64,000 bases of DNA from Rhizobiaceae bacterium (GCA_029212415.1 JARGOF010000020.1:1-64000); one strand, 5' to 3'. Shown: positions 48,369 through 59,073, counted from the stretch's first letter. Notes: generated by a model from the letters alone, not told the origin. Numbers and translations: made by a program.

Positions 48369-50660
48369 TTAATGTCCTTTGTGTCGTTTTACCCGGGCGC
48401 CTTTCTTGATGTGCGCGCCGCGTTTTGACTTGTGAAAGGAACGTGTCGCGGAAGGCAGCTTGCGCCCTTCGCTCAACATTTCGAATCTCAATGATCCAGC
48501 CAGCGGAATGGCTTCTTCCAACTTGACCCTGACCGTGTCGCCCAGGCGATAACCCAAGCCGGTTTTCTCACCGACCAGTGCCTGATGCGCTTCGTCATAG
48601 ATATAGTAGTCCAGACCGAGCGTTGAAACGGGTACAAAGCCATCTGCGCCAATATGTTGCAGGGAGACAAACAAGCCGACCTTGGTGACACCCGATACGC
48701 GCGCGTCAAACTCCTCGCCGATGCGGTCTGCCAGATAGTGGGCGACCAGCCGGTCGACAGTCTCGCGTTCTGCCGCCATGGCGCGGCGTTCCAATGTTGA
48801 AATTTGCGCCGCAATGGCTTCCAGCGATTCCTCTTCCTGCAGGGTAATGCCGCCTTCGCCAAGTTTGGCTGATGCCACCAGGGCGCGATGGATGATGAGG
48901 TCAGCGTACCGTCTGATAGGCGATGTAAAATGCGCGTATTTCATCAGGTTCAGGCCAAAATGCCCCAGATTGTCGGGGCTGTAGACCGCCTGGCTCTGGG
49001 AGCGCAAGACCATTTCGCTGACCATGGTTTCATAGGGCTTGCCCTTGGCCTGGCTGAGGATCCCGTTGAAGTTGTTGGCGCGCATATTTCCGCCCTTGGG
49101 CAACGATATCTCCAGAGTCTTGAGAAATTCGCGCAACAGTTCCTGTTTCGCCAATGATGGCGTGTCATGAATTCGATAGATCAAGGGCTGGCGCCGGGTC
49201 TCCAGCGTTTCCGCTGCGGCGACATTGGCCTGGATCATGAACTCTTCGATCAGCCGGTGGGCGTCCAGTCGATCAGGAATGTCGACCCCCGCAATTGTGC
49301 CGTCTTCGTTGAGCCGCAGCTTTCTTTCCGGCAGATCGAGGTCAAGCGGTTGCCTTTTGTCCCGACCACGTCCGAGAATCCTGTAGGCTTCCCAAAGGGG
49401 CTTGAGAACCGTTTCGAGCAGGGGTCCGGTTTGCTCGTCGGGTTTGCCGTCGATTGCGGCCTGTGCCTGCTGATAGGACAGTTTGGCAGCGCTGCGCATG
49501 ATAACGCGGTGGAATGTATGGCCAATCTTGCGACCCTGGCTTGAAAAGACCATGCGGACGGCAAGGGCAGGGCGATCAACCCCTTCCTTCAGAGAACACA
49601 AATCATTGGAAATGCGTTCCGGCAACATCGGTACAACCCGATCTGGAAAATAGACCGAGTTGCCACGTTTGAATGCTTCACGATCAAGCTCTGATCCGGG
49701 CCGCACGTAGTATGAAACATCGGCGATGGCGACATAGGCAATGACGCCGCCCGGGTTTTCCGGATTGCTGTCCGGCTCGGCATAAACCGCATCATCGTGA
49801 TCCTTTGCATCGAAGGGATCAATGGTGATCAGCGGCAAGGAGCGCCAGTCGTCACGTTTGCCGACCTTGATGGGCTTTGCCGCTTCGGCTTCGGCCAGCA
49901 CCGCTTCAGGAAAGACATAGGGTATGCCATGGGCATGAATGGCAATCATCGATATGGCTTTTTCGCTGGCGACCGAGCCGACGATTGACAGGATCTTGCC
50001 GCGTGGCATGCCCAAATGCCCGGTTCGCGCCGTGTCGACTTCGACCAGATCGCCGTCCTTTGCCTTGTTGACGTCACCCGGATCAACGATCAATTCCTTG
50101 CCGCGCCGCTCAATCGGATCAATGCGACCACCGCCGCCCGGTGTTGAACGGAATACGCCAAGTGTCGCGCCGGATTGTCTTTCCAGCACTTTCATGATGC
50201 GTGCGGTAAAGGCCGGGCCGGTTTCCCGATTTGACGGGAAAATGCGCGCCAGCACGCGATCGCCGACGCCGGCTGAAGGAGCCTTTGACCGGCCTTTGCC
50301 GGGTTTGTTGTTGCGGATGAGTACGGCCGGAGGCACGGTGCCGTCTTCCGGCCATTCTGCCGGTCGCGCGGTCAGAAAACCATCGCCGTCGCGCGCTGTG
50401 ATATCCAGGACAGTGACTGGAGGAAGGGAGCCGGGACGCACGAGCCGTTTTCGCTGGCGATCCAGCAGGCCCTCATCTTCCATGTCCCGGATGATTGCTT
50501 TCAGATGAACGCGATCCTGACCGCGAACCCCGAATGCCTTTGCGATGTCGCGTTTGGAGGCTTTGGCCGGATGATCGGCGATGAAACGAAGAATCATGTC
50601 GCGATCCGGCAGGTTGCTCCCGGGTTGGTCCGGATCACCCGAACCGTGTATTTTTTTCAA
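48369..50660 (-). CDS. rnr: Ribonuclease R
   Basis: Processive 3'-5' exoribonuclease of the RNB family that degrades structured RNA. The 763-aa protein has an N-terminal winged helix (about 22-80), cold-shock domains, the RNB catalytic part with ITIDPFDAKDHDDAVYAE acidic residues (about 270), an S1 domain (about 640-725) and a short Lys/Arg-rich tail. The start is a TTG at 50660, supported by AAGGAA 9 bases upstream and only 2 bases after the topA stop. Confidence 0.95.
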   Translation of the reverse strand: MKKIHGSGDPDQPGSNLPDRDMILRFIADHPAKASKRDIAKAFGVRGQDRVHLKAIIRDMEDEGLLDRQRKRLVRPGSLPPVTVLDITARDGDGFLTARPAEWPEDGTVPPAVLIRNNKPGKGRSKAPSAGVGDRVLARIFPSNRETGPAFTARIMKVLERQSGATLGVFRSTPGGGGRIDPIERRGKELIVDPGDVNKAKDGDLVEVDTARTGHLGMPRGKILSIVGSVASEKAISMIAIHAHGIPYVFPEAVLAEAEAAKPIKVGKRDDWRSLPLITIDPFDAKDHDDAVYAEPDSNPENPGGVIAYVAIADVSYYVRPGSELDREAFKRGNSVYFPDRVVPMLPERISNDLCSLKEGVDRPALAVRMVFSSQGRKIGHTFHRVIMRSAAKLSYQQAQAAIDGKPDEQTGPLLETVLKPLWEAYRILGRGRDKRQPLDLDLPERKLRLNEDGTIAGVDIPDRLDAHRLIEEFMIQANVAAAETLETRRQPLIYRIHDTPSLAKQELLREFLKTLEISLPKGGNMRANNFNGILSQAKGKPYETMVSEMVLRSQSQAVYSPDNLGHFGLNLMKYAHFTSPIRRYADLIIHRALVASAKLGEGGITLQEEESLEAIAAQISTLERRAMAAERETVDRLVAHYLADRIGEEFDARVSGVTKVGLFVSLQHIGADGFVPVSTLGLDYYIYDEAHQALVGEKTGLGYRLGDTVRVKLEEAIPLAGSLRFEMLSEGRKLPSATRSFHKSKRGAHIKKGARVKRHKGH

Positions 50661-50662
50661 TT

Positions 50663-53302
50663 CTATTCCTTAGCTTTGACTGCCTTTTTTGGGGCAGCCT
50701 TGGCGGTTTTCTTGGTTGTTTTGGCTTTTGGTTTTGGTTTGGCTTTGGCTTTTGTCGTTTTCGCGCGAGATGCCTTGGGCTTGCCGCCCTTGGCCGCTTT
50801 GGCCGCAATCAACTCCAGTGCTTTTTCCGAATCTACGGATTGCGGATCAAGCCCCTTGGGAAGCGTTGCATTGATTTTGCCCCAATTGACATAAGGCCCG
50901 TAGCGGCCATCGCGCACGGTAATCGGGCCGCCATCGGGGTGCTCGCCCAGTTCCTTGAGTGCAGCCGGCTTGGCACCGCGACCCGGACCCTTGGCGACCT
51001 TTTCAGCCAGCACAGTTACCGCACGGTTCAGACCGACCGTGAAGACATCTTCGATGCTCTCAAGATTGGCGTAGGTGCCGTCATGCAGCAAAAATGGCCC
51101 GTAACGCCCAAGGCCGGCCGAAATCATCTTGGTCGTTTCGGGGTGAGCGCCCACATCGCGCGGCAGTGACAGAAGAGCCAGCGCCTTTTCATAATCAATG
51201 TCTTCGGGTTTCCAGTTTTTCGGCAGGCTGGACCGCTTGGATTCCTTGCCCTCGCCCCGTTGAACATAGGGGCCGAAACGCCCGGTTCGCAGGGTGATGG
51301 GCTCATCCGTCAGCGGATCATTGCCCAGCTCCTGCGGTTCATTGGATCCATTGGCGCTATCGGCGGATGAATCGGCTGATAGCTGGCGCGTGTATCCACA
51401 ATCAGGATAGTTCGAGCAGCCGACAAAGGCGCCGTAACGGCTGAGTTTGAGCGACAGATTGCCCGTTCCGCATTTGGGACAGATGCGAGGATCCGAACCG
51501 TCTTCTCTGGTCGGGAAGACCAGCGGTGCCAATTGCTCATTGAGTGCATCGAGCACATTGGTGATGCGCAATTCCTTGGTGCCATCGATATAGACCATGA
51601 AATCTGTCCAGAATTCCCGCAGGACGTCTTTCCAGGCAAGTTCACCGGCAGATATCTTGTCGAGTTTTTCTTCCAGGCTGGCGGTGAAATCATATTCCAC
51701 ATATCGATCAAAGAAATTCTCCAGAAATGCCGTGACCAGACGGCCTTTGGCTTCCGGGATCAGCTTGCGCTTTTCGATCACGACATATTCGCGGTCGCGC
51801 AGCGTCGTCAGGGTTGACGCATAGGTAGACGGGCGGCCTATGCCGAGTTCTTCCATCTTCTTGATGAGTGTTGCTTCCGAATAGCGCGGCGGCGGTTCGG
51901 TGAAATGCTGGGTAGCAGCAATTTTTTCCCGGGCGAGGTCTTCGCGGTCATTGATGGGCGGCAATTGCTTTCCATCATCTCCATCAGACTGTTCGCCATC
52001 TTCTTTCTGATCGGTATAGGCAGCAATAAATCCATCGAACCGGACGACGGATCCATTGGCCCTGAGGCCGGCCTGCTCCGAACCCTTGCGGGCGATGATA
52101 TCGACGACTGTGCGCTCGATCTCCGCCGAGGCCATCTGGCTGGCAATGGCGCGTTTCCAGATCAGATCATAAAGACGGTACTGGTCACTATCCAGATGGG
52201 CCTTCATCTTGTCCGGCGTGCGATTGAAATCCGTCGGTCGGATGGCCTCATGGGCTTCCTGGGCGTTCTTGGCCTTGGTTTCATAATTGCGCGGTTTGTC
52301 CGGGCGGTAACGATCGCCAAATTGCGCTGCAATGGCCACGCGTGCGCCATCAATCGCCTCGACGGCCATCTGCACGCCATCGGTACGCATATAGGTGATC
52401 AGACCGACGGTTTCACCGCCCAGGTCCAGACCTTCATAGAGCCGCTGGGCCACCTGCATGGTGCGCGACGCGTCGAAACCGAGTTTCGAGGATGCGGCCT
52501 GCTGCAGCGTTGAGGTGGTAAAGGGTGGTGACGGGTTGCGCCTGGTGGGTTTGGCTTCAACGGAGTTCACGACAAAATCGGCACCCTCAAGCAGGGCTTT
52601 CAGCCGATTGGCATGTTCCTCGTTGCCGATTGACAATTTTTGCAGTTTCTGACCATCGGCCATGACCAGTCGGGCTTCGAAACTGTCTCCGCGCGGGGTC
52701 TGCAACTGAGCCACCAATTGCCAATATTCATCGGTGATGAAACGCTCGATTTCGCCTTCGCGATCACATACCAACCGCAGAGCAACCGATTGAACACGGC
52801 CGGCAGAGCGGGCGCCGGGCAACTTGCGCCACAGCACGGGCGACAGGTTGAAACCAACAAGATAATCCAGAGCGCGGCGCGCCAGATAGGCATCGACCAA
52901 GGGCTCATCAATATCGCGCGGGTTGGCCATCGCATCGAGAACGGCTTTTTTGGTGATGGCGTTGAAAACCACCCTTTGAACCGGCTTGTCGCCCAGCACA
53001 CCGCGTTTTTTGCGCAACACTTCCAGAACATGCCAGGAAATGGCTTCACCTTCGCGGTCAGGGTCAGTCGCCAGAATCAGACCGTCGGAGGCTTTGACGG
53101 CATCGGATATATCCTTGAGCCGTTTGTTTGAAGCCGTATCGGTCTGCCAGATCATTTCAAAGTCTTCGTCGGGTTTGACCGACCCGTCCTTTGCCGGCAG
53201 ATCGCGCACGTGTCCGAAGGATGCCAGAACCTTGTAGTCTGAACCCAGATACTTATTGATTGTCTTTGCTTTGGCAGGTGACTCGACGACTACAAGTTTC
53301 AT
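50663..53302 (-). CDS. topA: DNA topoisomerase I
   Basis: Type IA topoisomerase that relaxes negative supercoils. The 879-aa protein begins with the Toprim motif VVESPAKAKTINKYLGSDY. The catalytic tyrosine is about residue 304 (GLITYMRTDG). After the core there is one four-cysteine zinc ribbon (CPKCGTG...CSNYPDC, about 620-645), then zinc-less C-terminal repeats (LRTGRFGPYV, GRYGPFLL, VRDGRYGPYV) and a Lys/Ala tail for DNA binding. It is the first gene of the topA-rnr-DUF983-NUDIX-MFS unit. Confidence 0.96.
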   Translation of the reverse strand: MKLVVVESPAKAKTINKYLGSDYKVLASFGHVRDLPAKDGSVKPDEDFEMIWQTDTASNKRLKDISDAVKASDGLILATDPDREGEAISWHVLEVLRKKRGVLGDKPVQRVVFNAITKKAVLDAMANPRDIDEPLVDAYLARRALDYLVGFNLSPVLWRKLPGARSAGRVQSVALRLVCDREGEIERFITDEYWQLVAQLQTPRGDSFEARLVMADGQKLQKLSIGNEEHANRLKALLEGADFVVNSVEAKPTRRNPSPPFTTSTLQQAASSKLGFDASRTMQVAQRLYEGLDLGGETVGLITYMRTDGVQMAVEAIDGARVAIAAQFGDRYRPDKPRNYETKAKNAQEAHEAIRPTDFNRTPDKMKAHLDSDQYRLYDLIWKRAIASQMASAEIERTVVDIIARKGSEQAGLRANGSVVRFDGFIAAYTDQKEDGEQSDGDDGKQLPPINDREDLAREKIAATQHFTEPPPRYSEATLIKKMEELGIGRPSTYASTLTTLRDREYVVIEKRKLIPEAKGRLVTAFLENFFDRYVEYDFTASLEEKLDKISAGELAWKDVLREFWTDFMVYIDGTKELRITNVLDALNEQLAPLVFPTREDGSDPRICPKCGTGNLSLKLSRYGAFVGCSNYPDCGYTRQLSADSSADSANGSNEPQELGNDPLTDEPITLRTGRFGPYVQRGEGKESKRSSLPKNWKPEDIDYEKALALLSLPRDVGAHPETTKMISAGLGRYGPFLLHDGTYANLESIEDVFTVGLNRAVTVLAEKVAKGPGRGAKPAALKELGEHPDGGPITVRDGRYGPYVNWGKINATLPKGLDPQSVDSEKALELIAAKAAKGGKPKASRAKTTKAKAKPKPKAKTTKKTAKAAPKKAVKAKE

Positions 53303-53438
53303 GAAACAACTCTGAAATAATGCCCTGGGGCGATTCTTTATGCGTGGTTTTGATCAGACCCAGCAAACACAGGCTCCGAAATGAACACCGAAATGCATCT
53401 GGTCAAGGGCTGAAACCGGAATTCTTCGACAAACGTCA

Positions 53439-53468
53439 CGATTGTCACCCCGATTGTCACAATGTGAC
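53439..53468. promoter_or_regulatory. CGATTGTCAC direct repeat with GTCAC-N3-GTGAC palindrome
   Basis: CGATTGTCAC occurs at 53439-53448 and 53451-53460, 12 bases apart. The second copy forms GTCAC-AAT-GTGAC with the next bases (53456-53468). It lies about 140 bases upstream of topA on the promoter side. The rest of 53303-54047 has no gene I can support. Confidence 0.35.
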
Positions 53469-54047
53469 GACCTGATGTTTCAACACTTTTTTACGGGGCT
53501 TGAAGGCTGTCTGTTGTCGGCAACAACGTCAAGCCTTATTTTCAGGGCCGGGTGGAGCGTGGCCATTTCAGGCCGTTGGCGGTAGACGTTTGGCATGGTC
53601 GCTTGCCGATGTGTCTGGTTCGGGTCCCGTTGTGAGGGCAGTACATGCATGGCGGGAAATCGGCCATATCGGATGCAACCTGCAGCGAACACAATATGTT
53701 TCAGCCATTGGTGATTGGTGAGCCATTGGCCCTTATGCGTGCATGATGTAAGGCAGCAAGTCGCATGATGGTGAAACGAATCAATCGGCTTCTGCAATCC
53801 GAAGTGTGCCATTTTCTGTGGCGCGGTCCGAGCCAATTGAAGAGTCATAATGGTCGCGGGCAGCATAAAGTTTGTGGTGTGTGGCAGGGATTTGAAGTTC
53901 CCATGCCCGGGTATGGCCGTTATGAGGACAACCTGGAAGCTTGCCAATTTGGCTCTGTTCATGGTGGACAGGCGAGCGCCCCAATTATTGAAAATTCTGC
54001 TTCGCCCCGAACGGGTGGCATGAAGCTCATCTTGGAAAGGACGTATC

Positions 54048-54800
54048 ATGGTTGATCTCAAGGGCAAGACCGCGCTCATCACGGGTGCAAGTCGCGGCAT
54101 AGGCGAGGCAACGGCCAGAGTGCTGGCCAAAAGCGGTGCAAATGTTGTGCTGACGGCCCGATCCGAGGCGGATATACGGCGCATTGCCGCCGATATCGGC
54201 TCGGCAGCCCTGGCTATTGCCTGTGATGTTGCAGATTATGCGCAGGTCAGGCGGGCAACCCTGCAGGCAGCCAAGCATTTCGGTGGGCTGGACATCCTCG
54301 TCAACAATGCCGGTCTGATTGACCCGATTTCACGGATTGAGGCTTCCGATCCGGCCGCCTGGGGCAGCGTGGTCGATGTCAATGTGAAAGGTGTCTATCA
54401 CGGCATGCATGCGGCCTATCCCTATCTCAAGCGTTCCGGCGGCGTCATCATCAATATTTCTTCAGGTGCTGCCACCGCCGCGCTGGAAGGCTGGAGCCAT
54501 TATTGTGCAACAAAGGCGGCGGTTCTTTCCCTGACCCGCTGTGGGCACAAGGAATGGGCCGAAGAAGGCGTTCGTGTCGTCGGACTGTCTCCGGGCACGG
54601 TTGCAACCGATATGCAAAAGGCGATCAAGGCTTCGGGTGTCAATCCGGTCAGTGAATTGGACTGGTCGGACCATATTTCGCCTGAATGGGTCGGCAGGGC
54701 GATTGCCTGGCTGGCGACAGAAGAGGCACGGCCCCATGATGGTGAGGATTTTGCCTTGCGTTCGGATGAGGCGCGCCGGCTGGTCGGGCTGATCGATTAG
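54048..54800 (+). CDS. Short-chain dehydrogenase/reductase
   Basis: 250-aa classical SDR with the NAD(P) motif TGASRGIG (12-19), NNAG at about 86-89, a catalytic serine in NISSG (about 138) and Y152/K156 (YCATK). R35-type residues after the second strand (TARSE) suggest NADP preference. Substrate unknown. AAGGAC precedes the ATG. It is the only plus-strand gene in this stretch and converges with dprA, 20 bases from it. Confidence 0.88.
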   Translation: MVDLKGKTALITGASRGIGEATARVLAKSGANVVLTARSEADIRRIAADIGSAALAIACDVADYAQVRRATLQAAKHFGGLDILVNNAGLIDPISRIEASDPAAWGSVVDVNVKGVYHGMHAAYPYLKRSGGVIINISSGAATAALEGWSHYCATKAAVLSLTRCGHKEWAEEGVRVVGLSPGTVATDMQKAIKASGVNPVSELDWSDHISPEWVGRAIAWLATEEARPHDGEDFALRSDEARRLVGLID

Positions 54801-54819
54801 TCACGCTCGCCGGTAACGT

Positions 54820-55977
54820 TTATGGAGATGAATGCATGGACACCATGCCGCCCGGGTGGCGTTCCAGCCGCCCGGCAAGATCCAGTTCCAGCAAGACCAT
54901 ATAGACGTCGGCGGGAGGCAGGCCTATGTGCCGAACCAGGTCGTCGATCTCAACCGGCGTCGGGCCCAGTGCCTCTATCAGGCGTTGCCGGTTGGAGTGG
55001 GTCGGCAGGGCACCCATCGCATCGCGGTGGGGTTCTTCATCAAGACCCAGCGGCAATTGCCCAAGCGGTCGCGCTGGTCCGGCCAATGGCGCCAGCGCGG
55101 TGATCACGTCATCAGCTTCGCTGGTCAGGATTGCGCCATCCTTGATCAGATCATTGGTGCCTTTGGCGCGGGGGTCCATCGGCGATCCGGGCACGGCGAA
55201 GACCAGCCGCCCGAGTTCTCCGGCCATGCGGGCGGAAATCAGTGAGCCTGACTTTTTTGCCGCTTCCACGACGACAAGTCCAAGGCCAATGCCGGCAATG
55301 ATCCGGTTGCGGCGCGGGAAGTCACGGGCCCGCGGCTCCCAGCCCAATGGCATCTCGCTGACGGCCACGCCATGGCCGCTGGTGCATATCTGCTTGAGCA
55401 AAGGCACATTTTGCGGCGGGTAGGGCCTGTCCAGACCGCCGGCCAAAACGGCAATTGTGCCCGTTGGCAAAGCGGCTTCATGGGCAGCTGCATCAATGCC
55501 GCGGGCAAGGCCGGAGGTGATGGTATAGCCGGCACGGGCAATACCGACGGCAAGGCTGCGGGCGATCTTGTTGCCGATCACGGAGGCGTTGCGTGAACCG
55601 ACAATGGATACGGAAGGACGCGTCAGGGCTGCCGGATTGCCCATGACCGTCAGCAGTGGCGGGGCGCTGTCTGCCATGCTCAATGCCTCCGGATAGTCCG
55701 GCTCGCACAGACCAATCATTCGGTATCCAAGGCGTGCCGCCTTTTCCAATTCTTGCTCGGCATCGGCAGAGCTACAGATTTTCAGGGGTTTTGCCGAGCC
55801 GCCCATGCGCGACAATTCGGGCAGCATTTCCAGCGCGGTTTGCGCATCGCCATAACGCTGTAGCAGTTTCTGGAAGGTGACGGGTCCGACATTGTCGGTA
55901 CGCGTCAGGCGAAGCCAGGAAAGGCGCTGTTGGTCTGAAAGAAGCTTTTTATTGCCCTCATCATCAGCGCCCTGCAT
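54820..55977 (-). CDS. dprA: DNA-processing protein DprA
   Basis: Single-stranded DNA binding and RecA-loading protein of natural transformation, widely conserved even in species not known to be competent. The 385-aa protein has the Rossmann-like core with SIVGSRNASVIG, TSGLARGIDAAAHEAAL, GGLDRPYPPQN and FPRRNRIIAG, preceded by a SAM-like part and followed by a winged-helix tail (about 320-380). Its ATG overlaps the plsY stop by ATGA, so they are coupled. Confidence 0.94.
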   Translation of the reverse strand: MQGADDEGNKKLLSDQQRLSWLRLTRTDNVGPVTFQKLLQRYGDAQTALEMLPELSRMGGSAKPLKICSSADAEQELEKAARLGYRMIGLCEPDYPEALSMADSAPPLLTVMGNPAALTRPSVSIVGSRNASVIGNKIARSLAVGIARAGYTITSGLARGIDAAAHEAALPTGTIAVLAGGLDRPYPPQNVPLLKQICTSGHGVAVSEMPLGWEPRARDFPRRNRIIAGIGLGLVVVEAAKKSGSLISARMAGELGRLVFAVPGSPMDPRAKGTNDLIKDGAILTSEADDVITALAPLAGPARPLGQLPLGLDEEPHRDAMGALPTHSNRQRLIEALGPTPVEIDDLVRHIGLPPADVYMVLLELDLAGRLERHPGGMVSMHSSP

Positions 55978-56624
55978 CAGCCCTTGTCTCCAATTCGGCT
56001 TTCCTGCCCGGACATGAGCCGGGCAATATTGGCGCGATGCTTGATGATGGTCAGTGCGCTCATGGCTGTGAACAGCTCTGCAACCTGAATATAGCCAAGC
56101 AGAAAAATGGCGACGGGCACGACGATGGCGGAAATCAGCGCTGCCAATGATGAATAGCGGGTCAGGACGGCTGTCAGCAGCCAGACGGCGGCAAAAATCA
56201 GAAATCCGAAGGGCAGCAGAGCCAGCAGAACACCCAGATAGGTGGCGACACCCTTGCCACCCTTGAATTTGAGCCAGACAGGAAACAGGTGACCGAGAAA
56301 GGCACCAAAACCGGCTATGATGGCCAGATCCGGACCGTATCTGGCACCGATCAGCACGGCAGCGGCCCCTTTCAGGGCGTCGAGAAGAAGCGTAGCAGCG
56401 GCGAGAAATTTATTGCCGGTGCGCAGGACATTGGTCGCGCCGATGTTGCCTGAACCGATGGAACGGATATCGCCAAGACCGGCAAACCGCGTGATCAGCA
56501 ATCCGAAGGGAATGGAACCAAGCAGATAGCCGAAGACCAGGGCTGCGGTGAAATAGGGCAGACTGAGCTGCCAGTTAATCGGGTCCGGCAAAATAATGTT
56601 CCATTTTTTTGGTCCTCCCGGCAT
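55977..56624 (-). CDS. plsY: Glycerol-3-phosphate acyltransferase PlsY
   Basis: Integral membrane enzyme that acylates glycerol-3-phosphate with acyl-phosphate, the first step of phospholipid synthesis. About 215 aa with five helices. The three conserved loops are seen: [20 protein letters not shown] and [13 protein letters not shown]. The start is uncertain: ATG 56624 is used; an ATG at 56639 is also in frame and a start nearer the first helix is possible. It lies between pyrC' and dprA on the same strand. Confidence 0.92.
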   Translation of the reverse strand: MPGGPKKWNIILPDPINWQLSLPYFTAALVFGYLLGSIPFGLLITRFAGLGDIRSIGSGNIGATNVLRTGNKFLAAATLLLDALKGAAAVLIGARYGPDLAIIAGFGAFLGHLFPVWLKFKGGKGVATYLGVLLALLPFGFLIFAAVWLLTAVLTRYSSLAALISAIVVPVAIFLLGYIQVAELFTAMSALTIIKHRANIARLMSGQESRIGDKG

Positions 56625-56690
56625 TGGGGGAGTAAACACAGATTAACTCAAGCCAGCCCGACATCCAAATCAGCCGGATGCACTGGGTTT

Positions 56691-57971
56691 TCACAGGTCG
56701 CCGTAAACGAACTTTCCGGCAACCATCGTGTGCGTCACCCGGCCCTGAAAACGCGCATCTTCAAAGGGCGTGTTTTTTGAGCGGGAACGAATATCATCCT
56801 TTGACATCAACCAGGGTTCTTCCAGATCAACAATCGCAAGATCAGCCGGGCTGCCGGGTTTCAATGTTCCGGCATCCAGACCGAATATCTGTGCGGGCCG
56901 GGTGGAGGCCGCTTCTATCAGGCGGGACAGGGAGATGTCGCCATTGTGATAGAGTCTCAGCGCAGCGGCCAATAATGTTTCCAGGCCGATGGCCCCATCA
57001 GCTGCATCTGCGAAGGGCAGGCGCTTGGTGTCGACATCCTGCGGATCATGGGAAGAAACAATGATGTCTATATCGCCGTTTTCCAAAGCGGCAATCATGG
57101 CGCGCCGGTCATCCTCACTGCGCAGCGGCGGCGACAGCCGGAAGAATGTCCGGTATTCACCGATGTCATTTTCATTCAAAGACAGGTGATTGATCGATAT
57201 TCCGCAGGTGACCTTGGCACCGCGCGCACGGGCACTGCGAATGGCATCGATGGATTTTGCGGTCGAAATCTTGGCGGCATGATAGTTGGCGCCGGTGAGT
57301 TCGGCGATCCGCAGGTCACGTTCAAGCGGTATGATCTCGGCTTCCAGGGGAATGCCCTCCAGACCAAGCCAGCTGGCAAACAGGCCCTCGTTCATGACCC
57401 CCTGTGCCTCAAGATAGGCGTCCTGGGTCTCACAGGCGACAACCAGGCCGAAATCGCGCGCATAGGTCATGGCCCGGCGCAGCACCAATGTATTGGCAAT
57501 GGTTTTGCGGCCATTGGTCAGCATGATGGCGCCGGCTTCGCGCAGGAGGCCGTATTCGGTCAGCTCCGCACCTTGCAGCCCCTTTGTCATGGCGGCTGAT
57601 GGATAGATGTTGACGCAGGCCTGTTCTCTTGCGGCGCGCCGGACAAATTCCACAAGGGCCACATCATCGATGACCGGGCTGGTATCTGGCATCATGATGA
57701 GAGAGGTGACACCGCCGGCTGCTGCAGCCTGGCTGACCGAAGCGATTGTTTCGCGGTGTTCGGCGCCGGGTTCGCCGACAAAAACCCGTGCATCGACCAG
57801 ACCGGGAATGACCGTTTTGCCGCTGCAGTCAATCTGCCGAACACCCTGTGGTGCATCGATTTTTCCGCCGCATTCAATGATGTTTTTATCGTCTATGCAG
57901 ATGTCGCCGACGGCGTCGATTTTTTGCGAGGGATCGACGATCCGGGCGTTCTTCAAAATGATGGTACTCAC
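56691..57971 (-). CDS. pyrC: Dihydroorotase-like protein, probably inactive (PyrC')
   Basis: 426-aa amidohydrolase-fold protein of the dihydroorotase type. The zinc motif that should read D-x-H-x-H after PGL is [10 protein letters not shown] here, so R62 and F64 replace both histidines. The usual histidine before the ED pair is also lost (VVACETQD). It is therefore most likely a pseudo-dihydroorotase that holds the PyrB complex together, as shown for Pseudomonas, and a true pyrC should lie elsewhere in the genome. Its GTG start overlaps the pyrB stop by four bases. Confidence 0.88.
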   Translation of the reverse strand: MSTIILKNARIVDPSQKIDAVGDICIDDKNIIECGGKIDAPQGVRQIDCSGKTVIPGLVDARVFVGEPGAEHRETIASVSQAAAAGGVTSLIMMPDTSPVIDDVALVEFVRRAAREQACVNIYPSAAMTKGLQGAELTEYGLLREAGAIMLTNGRKTIANTLVLRRAMTYARDFGLVVACETQDAYLEAQGVMNEGLFASWLGLEGIPLEAEIIPLERDLRIAELTGANYHAAKISTAKSIDAIRSARARGAKVTCGISINHLSLNENDIGEYRTFFRLSPPLRSEDDRRAMIAALENGDIDIIVSSHDPQDVDTKRLPFADAADGAIGLETLLAAALRLYHNGDISLSRLIEAASTRPAQIFGLDAGTLKPGSPADLAIVDLEEPWLMSKDDIRSRSKNTPFEDARFQGRVTHTMVAGKFVYGDL

Positions 57972-58906
57972 AGTTCCGGCTCTCCATTGGCCGAGAGCAT
58001 CAGGGTTTCCATCACCGCCATGCGCACGGCGACTCCCATTTCCACCTGAGATTCAATGACGCTTTGCGGGCCGTCAGCAATTTCCGAGGCAATTTCAACA
58101 CCTCTGTTCATTGGTCCTGGATGCATCACCATCGCATCGGGCTTTGCATAGGCGAGTTTTTCGGCATCAAGACCGAAATATCGGAAGTACTCGCGAATCG
58201 ATGGCACAAAGGAGCCGGTCATGCGTTCGCGCTGCAATCGCAGCATCATCACGACATCGGCGTCGCGAAGGCCCTCTTTCATATCATGGAAGACTTCAAC
58301 ACCCATTTGTTCGATGCCCGTCGGCAGAAGAGTGGAGGGCGCCACGACGCGCACCCGTGCGCCCAGGGCATTAAGCAGCATGATATTGGAGCGGGCGACG
58401 CGGCTGTGCAGCACATCCCCGCAGATGGCGACGATCTGCCGGGCAATTTTTCCCTTGCTGCGGCGAATGGTCAAAGCATCAAGCAAGGCCTGCGTGGGAT
58501 GCTCGTGGGCACCATCGCCGGCATTGACGACCGAACATCCGACCTTTTGCGCCAGCAAGGCGGCCGCGCCCGCCGACGAATGGCGCACCACCAGAATGTC
58601 CGGGTGCATGGCATTGAGCGTCATGGCCGTATCAATGAGTGTTTCACCCTTCTTGACCGATGAATTGCCGACAGCCATATTCATGACGTCAGCTCCCAGG
58701 CGTTTGCCAGCAAGTTCAAAGGATGCCTGTGTCCGGGTGGATGATTCGAAAAAGAGGTTGATTTGCGTCAGGCCGCGCAGGCTGTTGGTTTTTTTCTCGC
58801 GCTGCCGGCTGAGCTTGACAGCAAGATCTGCCTTGTCGAGAAGAAACGAGATATCCAATTCTGAAAGCCCGTTTATGCCAAGCAGATGGCGGTGGGGAAA
58901 AACCAT
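57968..58906 (-). CDS. pyrB: Aspartate carbamoyltransferase catalytic subunit
   Basis: Second step of pyrimidine synthesis: carbamoyl phosphate plus aspartate to carbamoyl-aspartate. The 312-aa protein has the carbamoyl-phosphate loop [19 protein letters not shown] (about 50-68), [27 protein letters not shown] and the aspartate-domain motif [13 protein letters not shown] 58906 was chosen over a TTG at 58921. No regulatory pyrI is present; the downstream partner is the pseudo-dihydroorotase. Confidence 0.96.
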   Translation of the reverse strand: MVFPHRHLLGINGLSELDISFLLDKADLAVKLSRQREKKTNSLRGLTQINLFFESSTRTQASFELAGKRLGADVMNMAVGNSSVKKGETLIDTAMTLNAMHPDILVVRHSSAGAAALLAQKVGCSVVNAGDGAHEHPTQALLDALTIRRSKGKIARQIVAICGDVLHSRVARSNIMLLNALGARVRVVAPSTLLPTGIEQMGVEVFHDMKEGLRDADVVMMLRLQRERMTGSFVPSIREYFRYFGLDAEKLAYAKPDAMVMHPGPMNRGVEIASEIADGPQSVIESQVEMGVAVRMAVMETLMLSANGEPEL

Positions 58907-59034
58907 GGATAATACTCGCAAATTTTGTCGATTGGCGCTTCTATAGGCGTCATATGATAATTGAGCAAGAATGACACGCGCATGAGTCGTTGATCAGTGT
59001 CGATTTGAATGAAATCCGAACCGGGGTATGGTTG

Positions 59035-59070
59035 CAACAGGAATGTGACCGTCCCAACAGGAATGTAACC
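59035..59070 (+). repeat. 20-bp-period direct repeat in the acyl-CoA dehydrogenase leader
   Basis: CAACAGGAATGTGACC (59035-59050) and CAACAGGAATGTAACC (59055-59070) differ by one base and are exactly 20 bases apart. The second ends 3 bases before the chosen ATG 59074 and supplies its AGGA ribosome site. It could be an operator pair or a duplicated ribosome-site region. Confidence 0.5.
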
Positions 59071-59073
59071 TCT

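Noticed and set aside
53765-54055. Plus-strand 96-codon frame upstream of the SDR gene
   Set aside because: No ribosome site, unusual composition and no family resemblance; treated as noncoding.
53480-54184. Minus-strand frame of 234 codons across the SDR gene start
   Set aside because: Its first part is the familiar antisense shadow of an SDR nucleotide-binding region, and the rest lacks any domain or ribosome site.
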